NCBI RefSeq assembly: GCF_002056795.1
Contig: NZ_CP020104.1
Coordinates: 2,429,001 to 2,493,000 of the forward strand
Source of the DNA: Spirosoma aerolatum
Lineage (GTDB): Bacteria; Bacteroidota; Bacteroidia; Cytophagales; Spirosomataceae
Length of the DNA stretch: 64,000 nucleotides
Reading direction: 5' to 3'
Shown: positions 26,815 to 35,253 of the stretch, piece after piece
How positions within the stretch are numbered: position 1 is the first letter of the stretch
Layout of the letters: every line of letters begins with the position of its first letter
The notes under the pieces: generated by a model
What the model was told of the DNA's origin: nothing
What the model saw: only the letters and a program-made list of their open reading frames with translations
The model's database searches: none
Position numbers and translations under genes: made by a program

Positions 26815-26886
26815 TTCTGCTAATTTACTTCTTTCCATCAGTTTGTTAAAAGCAGAGAGCTGACGGAGAGAAGTAATTTAGCAGAA
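26815..26886. repeat. 72-bp inverted repeat between convergent genes
   Basis: TTCTGCTAATTTACTTCT at 26815-26832 pairs with AGAAGTAATTTAGCAGAA at 26869-26886 (17 of 18 bases). It sits between the convergent caspase and glycosidase-like genes. There is no T-tract, so it may be a bidirectional transcript-end structure or a small non-autonomous mobile element remnant. No target duplication is obvious. Confidence 0.6.
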
Positions 26887-26915
26887 ATGAAAATAGGGTA
26901 ATTGGCTCTGGTAGA

Positions 26916-29279
26916 TTACTCTTTCGGGCTTTCTTTGAGGAGCCAGATGTCGGAAATGCGGGAGTTCTGTCGCCAGTTCAAGTGTGATTCTTCGGGCTGG
27001 TCGAACGTGACGCTGATACGACCATCCTGCGTAGCCCACAAAGGCACAATCCATTCTTTTACCGTGTCTGCTTCCCGATTATAGACGGTAGGCTCCAGAC
27101 GCTGGCCATCGACCCGTAGCAGGGCTTCGCCAAATCCAACAACCCGAATGATGTAGCGCGACCCTGGGTCAAGATTCATATAGTCGAGGGCGGGGCAGCG
27201 TTGAAATGTTTGCGAGGAAAGTCTGGCCCGGCTAGACCCATTTTGCCACCAGGCAATATCCGTAGCATCGTCAGAAATCGTTTTAATGCGAGGGCCTTTG
27301 CTGATACTGGATACATCATCGTAAAAACTGCCTTTGCCGGGTGATTCCCAATGGGCGATGAACGTCAGACGAGCCAGTTGTTCATCCGGTGTTTTCATGG
27401 CCTTTACTTTGGGGAATTCATCCGCCAGCCACCAGCGGTTATTCAGGGGGTAATCGACAAAATCGAGCAAACAGCCTCGTTCGTACCCTTTGGCTTTATA
27501 CTTCGGAACGCTGGTTTGAAGGCCGATCGACGTAAACAGATCAGCGCATAAGGTTTCAATTTTCTGACGTAATTCTGATGAAATCGGCTTAGTATCAGCC
27601 TGGTTCACCAGCGCAAGTGCCTGATTCATGGCCGTCTCGGCCCCGATTTTATCCGCCAGCGCCAGTTGGGTATTGGCTTTCTGTTCGAGCGCTTGTTCAT
27701 AAAGCAGCCGTCGACGGGTGTAGGTATCGTAATAGGCGCGGAGAAGAAAAAGCTGCCAGCGCCAGTTCGTAGCCAACTCAGGATTAGCCGATTCCAGTTG
27801 CTTCCAGAACGTAAACGTGGCTTCGACTCCACCATTTTCGGCTAACGACCCTTGCCAGTTATGTTCAAGAGCGCCAATACCATCCGCAACAGGAGCGGCC
27901 AGTTCGGGTTTAAAGAAGAAACGTCCGTATTCCTCCAGAATCTCGTGAACAGAGCGATCGGGCTCCCAACCGCGCATACTCCAGATGACTTTGTTCACAT
28001 CGTCGTGGCAACCGTCGGAATAAGAAACGAACCCGTTGGTAAAGGGCGCCATCGCTGCCTGTATGCTGGCATAGAAATACGGTCGGGGGTTAGTGGCTTC
28101 GCGACCTAGCGTCAGGGCATAAGCCTGGTCCCAACGGGCGACGGGGAATTCACAGCGAATAGTATGCGTGATGTCGGGGTATTGCCGAATCTGGTACTGT
28201 TGAGGAAGTCGATAGCGGGTTTCCGATAGCGAAGGGCTGCTGGGGCCATACACAACTCCTGCGAGCCAATCGGGTTTGTACTGAGCCAGATAGCTATAAA
28301 AATAATCGACCTGTTCAACGCTGAAACCTTGCAGCGACAGCCAGACTTTGGCCTTCGGATGGTATTTGATGAGCCGCGTATGTAGGTCTTTCAGGAACGG
28401 CATTACCTCTTTGGGATGGTTGTCGCCGGGATCGCCACCGGGTACGAAAATGTGATCGAGCCGGGGGCAGGCCCGGTAGAAGGTTTCGTGCAGGTCTAGC
28501 TCGGCACTGCGTTTGGCTGCGTCGGTCAGTGGAAAGGTGGCTGGTGTCCAGACCCAGTAATCCAGATCGTATTTCTGGCAGATTTCACTCATCCGTATTC
28601 GCATCTCTGCGGCAGGAACTTTAAAATGGGGGCTAGGATTTTCGTCTTCGTGAAACGGGATACCTTCAATCGCATTCGTGCCGAAAATAGCCAGTTCCCG
28701 AATGTACTGGTCAAACTGAGCAACGGTCCAGGCATCGTAGGAATTGGCGGTTGTTCGATACCCCAGTTGATGCCCCCGAATTGGATAAGCTGGTGCCGTA
28801 GCGATGTTGACGGGGAGGGTCAAGTCAAGCTGTTTGGAACGCATTTGCAGGTTGCGTAACAGCCATCCCGTTCCAAACAGAATCCCCCGACTATCGGCTC
28901 CGATAACCCACAGTGTAGTCCCGGTTGGGCCGGTTTCACTGACAATACGAAATCCTTCCGGCTGTGCCTCTGGCCGATTGGGTTCGGTATTGGTCGGAAC
29001 AGGATGGCCAAACAGGTCTTTATCGCCAGTAAGGACCAGAGCGATACGTACCGTGTTAGAAGGCCAGCCAGAGCGCGATGGGAGCGTAATCCCAGTCCGT
29101 TTGGCGATTTCTTCCCGAAGCATCTGCGGGGCCGTCTCACGCATTGGCAACGATATAGATGGCGATACCAGTACCACCGCTCGCTGCAACGAAGTGGATT
29201 GAGCGTAGAGTGGGCCGAAGCCTGTGAGGACCAGCAGGAGAACGGAGCGTAGCCAACTATAAATAACAGTCGGGTTCAT
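26916..29279 (-). CDS. Secreted glycoside-hydrolase-like protein, GH20b/GH67N-type N-domain
   Basis: 787 residues with a signal peptide (VLLLVLTGFGPLYAQ). Residues about 30-160 resemble the zincin-like alpha/beta domain that precedes catalytic barrels in GH20, GH67 and GH84 enzymes (TLWVIGADSRGILFGTGWLL, APAYPIRGHQLGYR). Residues about 165-500 look like a TIM-barrel glycosidase (FDQYIRELAIFGTNAIEG, DHIFVPGGDPGDNHPKE, HPKAKVWLSLQGFS). A helical region and a beta-rich C-terminal domain follow. I cannot name the family or the catalytic acids with confidence. Alpha-glucuronidase or hexosaminidase activity are candidates, and the xylanase-rich context makes the former attractive. It is 30 bp downstream of the DegT-family gene. 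Confidence 0.6.
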   Translation of the reverse strand: MNPTVIYSWLRSVLLLVLTGFGPLYAQSTSLQRAVVLVSPSISLPMRETAPQMLREEIAKRTGITLPSRSGWPSNTVRIALVLTGDKDLFGHPVPTNTEPNRPEAQPEGFRIVSETGPTGTTLWVIGADSRGILFGTGWLLRNLQMRSKQLDLTLPVNIATAPAYPIRGHQLGYRTTANSYDAWTVAQFDQYIRELAIFGTNAIEGIPFHEDENPSPHFKVPAAEMRIRMSEICQKYDLDYWVWTPATFPLTDAAKRSAELDLHETFYRACPRLDHIFVPGGDPGDNHPKEVMPFLKDLHTRLIKYHPKAKVWLSLQGFSVEQVDYFYSYLAQYKPDWLAGVVYGPSSPSLSETRYRLPQQYQIRQYPDITHTIRCEFPVARWDQAYALTLGREATNPRPYFYASIQAAMAPFTNGFVSYSDGCHDDVNKVIWSMRGWEPDRSVHEILEEYGRFFFKPELAAPVADGIGALEHNWQGSLAENGGVEATFTFWKQLESANPELATNWRWQLFLLRAYYDTYTRRRLLYEQALEQKANTQLALADKIGAETAMNQALALVNQADTKPISSELRQKIETLCADLFTSIGLQTSVPKYKAKGYERGCLLDFVDYPLNNRWWLADEFPKVKAMKTPDEQLARLTFIAHWESPGKGSFYDDVSSISKGPRIKTISDDATDIAWWQNGSSRARLSSQTFQRCPALDYMNLDPGSRYIIRVVGFGEALLRVDGQRLEPTVYNREADTVKEWIVPLWATQDGRISVTFDQPEESHLNWRQNSRISDIWLLKESPKE

Positions 29280-29309
29280 AAGTGAGTAAGGGTAGGAATA
29301 GGAAATAAC

Positions 29310-30542
29310 TTATTGATTAAGGGCACGCTGAACTTTTCGAATAGCCTCAGCAAACGATTCCATATCGGTTCGGTCGCCCAGCATGGCCTGCTGAAAAATC
29401 CAGACGGCCTCATCGGCACAGGCTCGTTCGGCAACCGGGCAGTACGTCTGCGAATAGTCGACTGAATCAGGGATGGCATAACACATCCAGTTCTTATTCT
29501 GAAAAACAGGCTGTTTATATAACGGATGTGGGTAGCCCGACGAGCAGGGTAGGCCTTCAGCCACCAGCATCTTTACGAATTCCTGTTTGGAGGTCTGGTT
29601 AAATCTGGATTTGTCGTACCGGAAAATATAAAGATGATAGGCATGAAGGATGTCGATCGGACCTCGGCTCAGTGGCGTAATACCCGCTATATCGGTTAGT
29701 AGACTGTCGAGATATAGTCCGTTTTCGTTGCGGAGATGCGTTTGTTTCTCCAGCCGCTTTAACTGCTCGCTCAGCAAAACTGCCTGTAGCTGGGTAATTC
29801 GGTAATTACAGCCCGGATTGAAATGATCATACCATTGCCCCGACGGAAGCCTCCCCACGTTCCGCAGGGAGTTCATGGTTTCATACAGGGCATCATCGTT
29901 GGTGATTACCATGCCCCCTTCGCCCGATGTCAGGTTTTTGGACGATTGAAAACTAAAACTGCCTGCGTCGCCAATGGAACCTAGTTTCCGGCCCTTGTAT
30001 TCAGCTCCGTGGCCGTGGGCGGCATCTTCAATGACTCGCAGCTTATGTTGACGGGCAATGTCCAGAATGGCATCCATATCGCAGGGAAGGCCCGCAAAAT
30101 GAACGGGTATGATGGCTTTGGTTCGTTCTGTGATGGCGGCCTCAATAGCGGCTGGGTCGAGGTTATAGGTATCGGGATGGATATCCACAAAAACGGGTAC
30201 ACAATTAGCCTCCAATACCACGGAGGCTGTCGCAATGAACGTGTAGGGCGGAACAATCACCTCATCGCCCGGACGGACTCCGCAGGCCATCAGCGCCAGT
30301 CGAAGTGATACCGACCCGTTTACACAGCTGATAGCGTATTTTGTACCACAATAGGCGGCAAATTGCTGCTCAAACTCGGCTACAGCCCCGGCGCAATCAG
30401 GATTTCCCCATTGGCCAGATCGTACTATATCGGCCACAGCCTGAACGTCCTGCTCATCATATATGGGCCAGGGAAAGGTTGTGGTGATACTCTTTTCACC
30501 GTTATGGATGGCTAGTTTGGGGGCTATTTCTGATTGACTCAT
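29310..30542 (-). CDS. DegT/DnrJ/EryC1/StrS-family PLP-dependent aminotransferase
   Basis: 410 residues, the usual length. Family features are visible: the substrate/PLP loop (CGTKYAISCVNGSVSLRLAL), GDEVIVPPYTFIATASVVL, the Asp that contacts PLP in RVIEDAAHGHGAEYKG, and the PLP-lysine in SFQSSKNLTSGEGG. These enzymes aminate keto-sugars or act as sugar dehydratases. Here the gene lies within carbohydrate genes rather than an O-antigen cluster, so the substrate could be a keto-sugar from polysaccharide breakdown. It precedes the glycosidase-like gene by 30 bp, probably in one transcript. The substrate is not predictable. Confidence 0.85.
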   Translation of the reverse strand: MSQSEIAPKLAIHNGEKSITTTFPWPIYDEQDVQAVADIVRSGQWGNPDCAGAVAEFEQQFAAYCGTKYAISCVNGSVSLRLALMACGVRPGDEVIVPPYTFIATASVVLEANCVPVFVDIHPDTYNLDPAAIEAAITERTKAIIPVHFAGLPCDMDAILDIARQHKLRVIEDAAHGHGAEYKGRKLGSIGDAGSFSFQSSKNLTSGEGGMVITNDDALYETMNSLRNVGRLPSGQWYDHFNPGCNYRITQLQAVLLSEQLKRLEKQTHLRNENGLYLDSLLTDIAGITPLSRGPIDILHAYHLYIFRYDKSRFNQTSKQEFVKMLVAEGLPCSSGYPHPLYKQPVFQNKNWMCYAIPDSVDYSQTYCPVAERACADEAVWIFQQAMLGDRTDMESFAEAIRKVQRALNQ

Positions 30543-30617
30543 GGCGTATCGGGCAGACGACTTCGGTCATAATACGCCATAAAGCCTCTTTCTGACTATT
30601 CGGGGGGAGAATATTTG

Positions 30618-30680
30618 ATTGAGTGATTGAGTGAATTGCTGGCGCAGACTGGTTTTTCACTCAATCGCCAATCACTCAAT
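30618..30680. repeat. Palindromic intercistronic repeat, family A copy 1
   Basis: ATTGAGTGATTGAGTGAA is mirrored by TTCACTCAATC and AATCACTCAAT around a 20-base loop. It overlaps the stop codon of the esterase gene. A clearly related sequence (same loop core GCTG-CGC--GA-T) lies at 51098-51157. Confidence 0.75.
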
Positions 30681-31467
30681 TACTACTGTGTTGATTAAAA
30701 AAGCGTAGGGTTTGGCCGATGTGTTCCTGCCAATAATCCCAGGAGTGGCCGCCTGTAAATTCGTCGTAGGTATGCGGTATCTGGTGAGCAAGGAGTTGCT
30801 GGTGTAACGCCCGGTTGGCATCAATCAGATTATCGTCAGTACCGCAGTCGAACCGGAAAGGAGGGAGGCTTGTTTTATGCGTCAGCATCCAGTCCAGAAC
30901 GCCATCCTGCTCGATAGCTGCCTCTTGTAAGGCCGAAAAATCCTGGACAAACTGACTCAGTTGCGTGAAATGCGTAATGGACGACAGACCGCTGAAGGCA
31001 CTGAACAGATGCGGGTATTTAGCTCCCAGCCGGAGTGCCCCGAAACCACCCATCGATAAACCCGTAATGAACAATTGAGAGGCTGTGCTTACCGTAGCAA
31101 ACTGTTCTCGGATAACACCAATTACATCGTCGATAACCCAGGCTTCGTAATCTTCCTGCCGATGCGGTACATAGCCTGACCCATCGCCAAAAAGGCCGTC
31201 CGATGGCATCACCAGCAACATAGGTTTGATAACTCCCTGATCGATCAGCACCTGAGCGGTTCGATGAACAGCGCCTTTGGCTGTCCAGGCCCAATGACTA
31301 CCATATACGCCATGCAGCAGAATAACAACGGGAATATTCAGGCTGTGTTCAGAGCCTTTCGGCTGAAAAACGGTCAGGTCGGCTCGGCGTTTCAGGGCAT
31401 TGCTTTTGACGGTAATCAATTGCAATCCGGTCTGTTCGGCCAACTCGGTGGTAAAAAAACGGCTCAT
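30676..31467 (-). CDS. Alpha/beta-hydrolase, esterase D / feruloyl-acetyl esterase-like
   Basis: 263 residues. The nucleophile elbow is FITGLSMGGFGALRLG, the oxyanion segment VILLHGVYGSHWAW, and the remaining triad residues are in DCGTDDNLID (Asp) and GGHSWDYW (His). These features fit the esterase D superfamily, which includes S-formylglutathione hydrolases and CE1 carbohydrate esterases. No signal peptide is present, so it acts in the cytoplasm. Its start codon overlaps the stop of the dehydrogenase gene (TAATG), so the two are translationally coupled. Removal of acetyl or feruloyl groups from imported oligosaccharides, or a partner role to the dehydrogenase, are both possible. Confidence 0.78.
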   Translation of the reverse strand: MSRFFTTELAEQTGLQLITVKSNALKRRADLTVFQPKGSEHSLNIPVVILLHGVYGSHWAWTAKGAVHRTAQVLIDQGVIKPMLLVMPSDGLFGDGSGYVPHRQEDYEAWVIDDVIGVIREQFATVSTASQLFITGLSMGGFGALRLGAKYPHLFSAFSGLSSITHFTQLSQFVQDFSALQEAAIEQDGVLDWMLTHKTSLPPFRFDCGTDDNLIDANRALHQQLLAHQIPHTYDEFTGGHSWDYWQEHIGQTLRFFNQHSSN

Positions 31468-32576
31468 TAGTTGAATACAATAACGCCTTTGGCATTTTTG
31501 CCCGCGTGCATATCGGCAAAAGCCTGATGCAAATCCGTCAATGGATAGGTTCGGGTCACCATCTGATCGAGTAATAAATCACCTTTGGCGTATAGATGCT
31601 GTAAAATGGGGAAGTCGATTCGGGGACGGCATTTTCCGTATAAAGGATTGATATAGAGCTTGTCCCACTCAAACAGATTCATGTCGATCTTGATTTCCTG
31701 CTCGATACCGCTGACTTGAACGGCTACCCCCGCATTACGAACCATAGCCAGGGGAGCAGCCCCTAAGGCCGGAATGGCCGTGCATTCAAAGGCATAATCG
31801 GCCCCGCGCCCATTGGTCATGGATTTGACCTGCAACGCTGCCTGAGCTAGCCCTTCGTCGGCTTTATCGGCCAAGACCGTATCGGTAGCGCCATAGACAC
31901 GGGCCATTTCGAGCCGTAATGGGTTCACATCGATGGCAATGATCGGGTTGGCTCCGGCAATACGGGCTCCCTGAATCACATTGAGGCCAACTCCTCCAGT
32001 ACCTAGCACCACAACCGAACGGCCGGGTTTGACCTGGGCTGCATTGACTACCGAGCCATAGCCTGTCATAACACCACAGCCTACAATGGCCGCTGATGCA
32101 AAGGGCATCTCGACCTGAATCTTTACACAAGCGGCTTCGCGAACCAGCGCGTATTCGGCCATAGTGCCCAGGCCAAAGGCACGTTCAATGGGCATACCTT
32201 TATACTGCGTCGACGCAAGCGTAGCGTGGCCACCACTCACTTTATTGCCTGCTGTTACGGCTGAATTTCGCTCACAGATATGCTGATTGCCTTCCTGACA
32301 CTGGAAACATTCATAACACGGTATGGCCCAGTTCAGCATGACCGGATCGCCGGGTTGTAAGCTGCGTACCTGACTACCCGTTTTGACCACTACGCCAGCT
32401 CCTTCATGGCCCATAACCAGTGGTTTGGCCCAGGATTGAGAATCCCAGTCGGTGTGGCAGATGCCAGCCGCTTTGATTTGTATGAGCACTTCGTCGCCCT
32501 GTGGGTCGGCAATTGAAATGGGTTCGATGGAGTAGCTACCGTTTCCATCAGCGATGGCGGCTTTGCATTCAGTCAT
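31467..32576 (-). CDS. Zinc-dependent alcohol dehydrogenase, class III-like
   Basis: The ATG at 32576 (MTECKAAIADG) gives 369 residues, the family norm; the in-frame TTG at 32666 adds an unlikely tail. Catalytic zinc ligands are in AGICHTDWD (Cys) and VMGHEGAG (His, Glu). The structural zinc loop is CYECFQCQEGNQHIC. The Rossmann motif is VVLGTGGVGLN. Overall it resembles class III (glutathione-dependent formaldehyde) and aryl-alcohol dehydrogenases. It is coupled by a one-base overlap to the esterase D-like gene, an arrangement like formaldehyde dehydrogenase/S-formylglutathione hydrolase pairs. A role in sugar-aldehyde oxidation cannot be excluded. Confidence 0.82.
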   Translation of the reverse strand: MTECKAAIADGNGSYSIEPISIADPQGDEVLIQIKAAGICHTDWDSQSWAKPLVMGHEGAGVVVKTGSQVRSLQPGDPVMLNWAIPCYECFQCQEGNQHICERNSAVTAGNKVSGGHATLASTQYKGMPIERAFGLGTMAEYALVREAACVKIQVEMPFASAAIVGCGVMTGYGSVVNAAQVKPGRSVVVLGTGGVGLNVIQGARIAGANPIIAIDVNPLRLEMARVYGATDTVLADKADEGLAQAALQVKSMTNGRGADYAFECTAIPALGAAPLAMVRNAGVAVQVSGIEQEIKIDMNLFEWDKLYINPLYGKCRPRIDFPILQHLYAKGDLLLDQMVTRTYPLTDLHQAFADMHAGKNAKGVIVFN

Positions 32577-32757
32577 AGGTGAAGGGGGGACTAGCTGGTA
32601 AAGGAGGTAAAAATCGGCCTTTCCCGGTTTATAAAGAAAGAATAACCGGGTTGATACTGCTTTCAATTCTCGTTCCAGGTAGAAAGTTCATGTTGTCAGG
32701 TGGCCGTATTGATTCGGAAAATGTCTGGCCAGAACGCTCGCTATTTATTGAGCCTTT

Positions 32758-34887
32758 ATGAGTAACTTGTTGCCACGCCTGTGCCTAAGCTTACGGCAAA
32801 AAATATCCACAAACCTTTCCGTTGATCTGACTATTCCGACCGTTGTGACGAACCGTTTACTGCTGTTTTTTCTGGGATTTACGCTGAACCTTCAGGCGCA
32901 ATCGACTGATTCGTTGCTAAAGCAACTCCGAACTGCCCGGCCCGATACGTTGCGGGTACGGGTATTGTATGAACTGGGATACACCTACTGGCTTAGCGGG
33001 AATGATTCGCTGGCGGTTTTGTACTGTAGCCAATCGGCAAAGCTGGCCAAACAACTTGCTTTTTTACCCGGCGAAGGGAAAGCCCGACTGCAATTGGTGC
33101 GTATTGAAGCTGACCGAATGGTCGATTTTGACGGCGGATTTACACAGATTGATACCGTTCTGCAGATAGCCGCTAAGTTGAGAGACCGGCATATGGAAGC
33201 GGTAGCCTACATCCGCAAAGCGCAGTTGCTGGAAACCAACCTGACTCGCCAGCGGGAAATTATGCCCCTTTTCGATAAAGCGCAGAGAATCTTTACCGAA
33301 CTGGGAGAGAAGTCGTGGCAGGGTACGGTATATGGCGAAAAAGCGCAGTTCTTCGCCCGGACCGGGAATTTCAGCAAGGCCATTGCGTTTTTTCTAAAAG
33401 CTCGTCAGCTTCAGGAAGAAGCCAATGACCTGGCGGCTCTTCGATCAACATTGCCGAACCTTGGTGTAGCCTATGCTGCGCTAGGGTTGTATCAGGAAGC
33501 GTTGACAACATTCGACGAGGCCGAACGGGTTGCTAAACAGCGAAACGATAAGGTGCTGGAGGCTTTCTTATTGAATCAACGGGCCGAAATACTCGAAAAA
33601 CAGGGCCATTACGATGCCGCTTTAGGGGTTTTGGCAAAAGCTGTAGCCATCCATAAAGCGACGAAGGCCGCCTACTGGCTACCCAAAACCTACCTTCGAA
33701 TGGGTAGGGTATATATCAAACAGAAGCAATTCGATAAAGCCTTAACCTATACCCAGCTGGGCGATAAGTTGTTTCAGGATGTGACCGAATCAGACGATTT
33801 CCTGGATCATCTGGTTCAAATCAATTATGCGAAGATTTACCTGGCTCAGCACCAGTACCAGCGGGCTGTTACGTATGCCACCGAAGGGTTGACATGGGCT
33901 GATGAGTCTGATCCGCCGTTACTGGCCGAAACGTCAGAATACCATTCGATTCTGGCCCAGGCTTACGAAGGAATCGGTCAGTTGGATAAGGCATTGCTGC
34001 ATTATAAAAAATACAAAGCGGATTCAGACTCACTGCTCAACCGAGAATCGGTTCAGAAAGCCACCGCTTCGGCCATGAATTATACATTTGATAAGCAGCG
34101 GCAACAGGCCCAACTAAATCTACAAACACTAACCAACGATAAATTGACCCAGGCTCGTAATTTTCTGATCGCGATTTCAGTACTGACTACCCTTTTGGCT
34201 GGCTTGATCTTTTGGTCGAACCGGAAGTTGAAATCCAAAAACGAGGAGTTAGTCATAAAGAATCAGGAAATCGAAGACGCCTTGTTCAAAGGGCAATACA
34301 TTGAACGAAAGCGGGTAGCCTCCGAATTGCATGACAACCTCAATACCAAACTGGCAGCGTTACGCTGGCGGATGGAGGCCTGGGACGTGGCGGAGTATAG
34401 TGAGGAGGATCGGGTTATGCACGAGGGCATGGTGCAGATGCTCGAAGATGTGTACTCGGATGTTCGGTTGATCTCGCATAACCTGCTGCCTACCGAATTG
34501 CAGACGCATGGCCTGGCTTCTGCCTTACAGAAATTGACGGATAAACTCAATTTCAATCCCAGCATGCAATTTCTGTTGAACATCAGCGGGACAGAAAAGC
34601 GGGCAACGGCAAAAATTGAATCGGAGTTATACTACATCGCTCTCGAACTGGTCAACAACAGCATTAAGCATTCGCAGGCCAATCAGGTTCGTATTGACCT
34701 GGAGCAACAGCCCAAAAAGATCCGTTTAACCGTACGTGATAATGGCGTGGGCTTTTCGCCTACATCACAAGCCAATGGCATTGGGATGCGGAACATCACC
34801 GCTCGTGTCGAAACCTTAAAAGGCAGGTATAAACTGGAAAGTTCGCCCGGTAATGGAGCCTGCATTGGGATCGAAGTACCTGCCTGA
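32758..34887 (+). CDS. TPR sensor histidine kinase (HisKA_3 type), orphan
   Basis: 709 residues. An N-terminal signal segment (RLLLFFLGFTLNLQAQ) is followed by periplasmic TPR repeats at about residues 55-430 and one transmembrane helix near 468-488 (FLIAISVLTTLLAGLIFW). A coiled-coil linker leads to a HisKA_3 dimerisation domain with the phosphate-accepting His in RVASELHDNLNTKLA (about residue 525). A HATPase_c domain follows with N-box ELVNNSIKHS, DNGVGF and NGIGMRNI. This is the NarX/LuxR-type kinase class. No response regulator is coded in the window, so the partner (a LuxR/NarL-type regulator by class) must be elsewhere. It is the only intact plus-strand gene between 26.9 and 55.1 kb. 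Confidence 0.88.
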   Translation: MSNLLPRLCLSLRQKISTNLSVDLTIPTVVTNRLLLFFLGFTLNLQAQSTDSLLKQLRTARPDTLRVRVLYELGYTYWLSGNDSLAVLYCSQSAKLAKQLAFLPGEGKARLQLVRIEADRMVDFDGGFTQIDTVLQIAAKLRDRHMEAVAYIRKAQLLETNLTRQREIMPLFDKAQRIFTELGEKSWQGTVYGEKAQFFARTGNFSKAIAFFLKARQLQEEANDLAALRSTLPNLGVAYAALGLYQEALTTFDEAERVAKQRNDKVLEAFLLNQRAEILEKQGHYDAALGVLAKAVAIHKATKAAYWLPKTYLRMGRVYIKQKQFDKALTYTQLGDKLFQDVTESDDFLDHLVQINYAKIYLAQHQYQRAVTYATEGLTWADESDPPLLAETSEYHSILAQAYEGIGQLDKALLHYKKYKADSDSLLNRESVQKATASAMNYTFDKQRQQAQLNLQTLTNDKLTQARNFLIAISVLTTLLAGLIFWSNRKLKSKNEELVIKNQEIEDALFKGQYIERKRVASELHDNLNTKLAALRWRMEAWDVAEYSEEDRVMHEGMVQMLEDVYSDVRLISHNLLPTELQTHGLASALQKLTDKLNFNPSMQFLLNISGTEKRATAKIESELYYIALELVNNSIKHSQANQVRIDLEQQPKKIRLTVRDNGVGFSPTSQANGIGMRNITARVETLKGRYKLESSPGNGACIGIEVPA

Positions 34888-34911
34888 ATGAATTACATAT
34901 TGCCGGAAAGT

Positions 34912-35103
34912 TTACTCAGCTTCGGTTTGGGAAGAGGCAAAGGAAATGGTAAAAAAGTGTTTACGGCATCGCTGACAGGAGTACAGTTTGGCGAAAGGAA
35001 TTCGTCGGAGCCACCCTTCCCGATGCAAACGAACTAATTTTATAGACCGACATCTCGGGCATCGTGACCGGAAACTAAAGGTAGGAAAAGTGCGATTCGC
35101 CAT
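34912..35103 (-). CDS. Small zinc-ribbon protein
   Basis: The ATG at 35103 gives 63 residues; an upstream in-frame TTG at 35130 is possible. Two CxxC knuckles (CPRC at about residue 14 and CQRC about 28 residues later) and a basic sequence between them suggest a zinc ribbon that may bind nucleic acid. The C-terminus is Ser/Glu-rich. Its start codon lies inside one arm of a perfect 15-bp inverted repeat, which could block translation or be an operator. Convergent with the kinase gene, 24 bp away. Function unknown. Confidence 0.6.
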   Translation of the reverse strand: MANRTFPTFSFRSRCPRCRSIKLVRLHREGWLRRIPFAKLYSCQRCRKHFFTISFASSQTEAE

Positions 35104-35145
35104 AACTTGTGTTGAGTAGTAAGGATACAAAACACAAGTTATGGC
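35099..35145 (-). promoter_or_regulatory. Perfect inverted repeat covering the zinc-ribbon start codon
   Basis: GCCATAACTTGTGTT (35099-35113) and AACACAAGTTATGGC (35131-35145) are exact complements around a 17-base loop. In the minus-strand mRNA the ATG would sit in the 3' side of the stem. Either the stem controls translation or the palindrome is a protein-binding site. Confidence 0.6.
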
Positions 35146-35253
35146 TAGTTTTACTATTGCTGATGTGTCACTCCGTTCCCATAAAGTTGGGCTCTGCCTG
35201 GATTATTCATTATGTTGAAAGGCATAGAGTAGCGAATATTCCTTAACGTTTGT

